64,000 bases of DNA from Chamaea fasciata (Eukaryota > Chordata > Aves > Passeriformes > Sylviidae), in assembly GCA_029207755.1 (NCBI GenBank), contig JARCOQ010000006.1:22542890-22606889 (forward strand), given 5' to 3'. Below the pieces are notes generated by a model that searched no databases, was not told the origin of the DNA, and saw only the letters and a list, made by a program, of their open reading frames with translations. This document shows, in pieces, positions 62,017 through 64,000 of this stretch (position 1 is the stretch's first letter; each line of letters begins with the position of its first letter). The position numbers and the translations under genes were made by a program.

Positions 62017-64000
62017 CAAACCAAACCACTATCTTTTTATTATTAACATCTTACTTTACCTCTAACAAGAAACGTGAACTTCAATAAAATAACGAGAAGC
62101 AAAACATAGCAAAACAAATGGAATTCAACTGCAAGAACCCAAAGGGAATCAAGCTGTTAGAAGCACAGGGTGAAAAATCTATGCAGTATCAGTGTAAGCC
62201 GGACTAATTTCATATTTATGCTGGAAGTTGGGTGGGGAGAAACTGTAGCATCCATGCTCTTTTCTCAGAACTGCAGTCTAGCGGCCTTGTTCAAAGAAGT
62301 CCACGGGACTGTGTAAGGGAAGTGAGCTACAGTATGAACCCCATAGTGAAGAGGTTCTAAAGATTTTAGAAAAGATTTAGGAATTTTTTGAATGCCATTA
62401 TTGCTACATTTCACATTGTTTTTAATTTCAGTGTAGAGCTTTGTTTTCCTTATTTAAAAGCTGTCTCTTGTTCTTCTGAATGCTTTAATCCAATCTACCA
62501 TAGTCTCTCTCAGTGAGTAACAAAATTTTACTTTATCAAATCATATGTATTTGCTTTAAAAACTACTTTAAACATAACATTATCTTGATTATGCTGTGGA
62601 GACTGTTCTTGAACTTGTCAAGCAAGATATTATTGTTTTTAGAAAATAGAAGCTTCTATGTCGTGACATTTTTGTAAAGCTGAAAGTAAGAGTGAATTTA
62701 ATAGTAGCCGTGCAGCAGAAACTTGTTCACCATTTCAAGCACTGATCTTCAAACCAGATCATCACTGACAGCAGGCTGATTGCTTTAAATCTTTCACAGC
62801 CAACAATTGTGTGGCATTTGAATGAAGGGCCATATTATCAAAATTATTATGCTCACCAAAATTTTGCTACACTACTGTCTGACTAATTATAAACTATTTC
62901 TTAGATGTGTGATTATGTCAACTATTTTGTTTGTTAACTTCAACATATAAAGATTCTTAATTTGTCACGTGCACTCTTTCAGGGAACATTAGCTAGCAAG
63001 GTTCTGCTGTTTTCTGTGTGCATATTTTCTGAGTACACATGTTTTAAAAAGAAAAATTAAACTCAAAGTATGAATATCTAATATCAAATCAGATTGCAAT
63101 AATAAATTTTCCAAAGACCTTAGGAAATGTATTAGAAAATTCTTTCCTGCATTTTCTGCTTTTTAACTTACTGACTTTAAAGGTAGAAGTGTGAAAGTAA
63201 AATATGGGACTAATTTTTCTTGAAATATTTGCAGTGTTTTCTTTTTCTTTTGTTATGTTTTCTTTTTTTTTTTTTTTTTTGGTGGGAGGGTAAGTATTTA
63301 AAATATATTATTTAAGTCAAATAGAATTAGAAACATGGCAAATACCATGTAAGACAACTGGTCTCTGCTGGGACAGGATCCTTTCCTGCTGCAGCTGGAG
63401 AAAGGGGAAAAGCAGCCTGGATGGTGAAGTAGTGCTGCTTTCTGCAATTCATCAATGGAATAGCCATCTCTGGCCATTAGGTGATGTCAGAAGTTGGGAA
63501 CAATTATGTCATAACCCACAATTTTAACTAAGTTTTGGTTTATCCCACTAAGAGGATAGTAATTTTTCTTTTTAAGGCACTTTACAGTGGGTAAATAATA
63601 TCTGTTAATATAAGTAGTTGCCGTTACTTTATTATCCAGATAACCATTATTCTTAAGTTACAATTCTTACGCTGTTCAACCTTTTCATCATATGTTACCT
63701 AAAAATCTGCTCCATCATTAGTTTTAACAGTAATTACTTTGGGTCACTTAATGTTTTTCCTTGTATTTCAAGTTAAAGAGAAGATTTTGTCTTCTCTTTT
63801 TTCTTTGCATGTGCAATTCTTTCTCTCTTGCTTTTATTTCTGTGATTTTTTTGATTTTTTTGTAATTATTCTTCGCTTCTCAAGTACAAGCTAATCTTTG
63901 CAGTTATCTTCTCTACAAGGAAATACCTTTATATCTTTAATATTTCTGTTCCCTTGAATTTCTGCCTTTTTTTTTGCTGTGTCTGATACTCACATACAAA
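60911..64000 (+). other. WDR19: WDR19 intron 29, truncated by the window edge
   Basis: 3.1 kb with no coding exon. It contains an A41 run (61972-62012) and a T-rich run near 63262-63280. The segment 61200-61950 is less AT-rich and may be an unclassified old repeat. Confidence 0.8.
61972..62012. repeat. A41 homopolymer
   Basis: An uninterrupted A run followed by GAACCAAACCAAACC. It could be the tail of a retroposed RNA, but the sequence before it is not recognised. Confidence 0.95.

Overview
This window is ordinary vertebrate nuclear DNA, almost certainly from a bird. Two multi-exon genes lie head-to-tail on the + strand with GT-AG introns. The interspersed repeats I could recognise are mostly CR1 LINE fragments, with the avian 3' end made of ATTCTGTG-like repeats. 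The gene pair KLHL5 then WDR19 matches a conserved vertebrate synteny block (human 4p14; chicken chromosome 4, from memory). The species cannot be fixed from the sequence alone.

Layout. Positions 1-4260 are upstream or intronic KLHL5 sequence with no exon I can support. Ten KLHL5 coding exons run from 4261 to 33224. They give a 568-residue BTB-BACK-Kelch protein if read from the ATG at 4304. The reading frame stays open upstream of that ATG, so a longer N-terminal isoform probably starts outside the window. From the KLHL5 stop at 33224 to the WDR19 start codon at 34965 there are only 1740 bases. They hold the KLHL5 3' UTR with candidate AATAAA signals, a degenerate inverted-repeat element, and a TATA-less CpG-island promoter. 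That promoter carries a near-consensus RFX X-box, an NRF1-type palindrome and a (GGGGCC)4 run. WDR19 (IFT144) follows with 29 coding exons between 34965 and 60910, about 1087 codons. It continues past the right edge, because the C-terminal roughly 255 residues of a typical 1340-residue WDR19 are absent. The last 3.1 kb is intron.

Function. KLHL5 is a predicted substrate adaptor of CUL3 ubiquitin ligases. WDR19 is a core subunit of the IFT-A complex for retrograde transport in cilia. I see no sign that the two act together; they are syntenic neighbours. All exon junctions keep frame and no inactivating lesion was seen, so both genes look functional.

Non-genic content: six clear CR1 copies and one doubtful one, several microsatellites (CT/T, ATT, TTTG, AT, long poly-A), and a possible LTR fragment. 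I found no CRISPR array, tRNA, rRNA or bacterial-type element, and no undescribed biological system. The most interesting signals are in the WDR19 promoter: the X-box, the uORF whose stop overlaps the WDR19 start as ATGA, and the G-rich hexanucleotide repeat.
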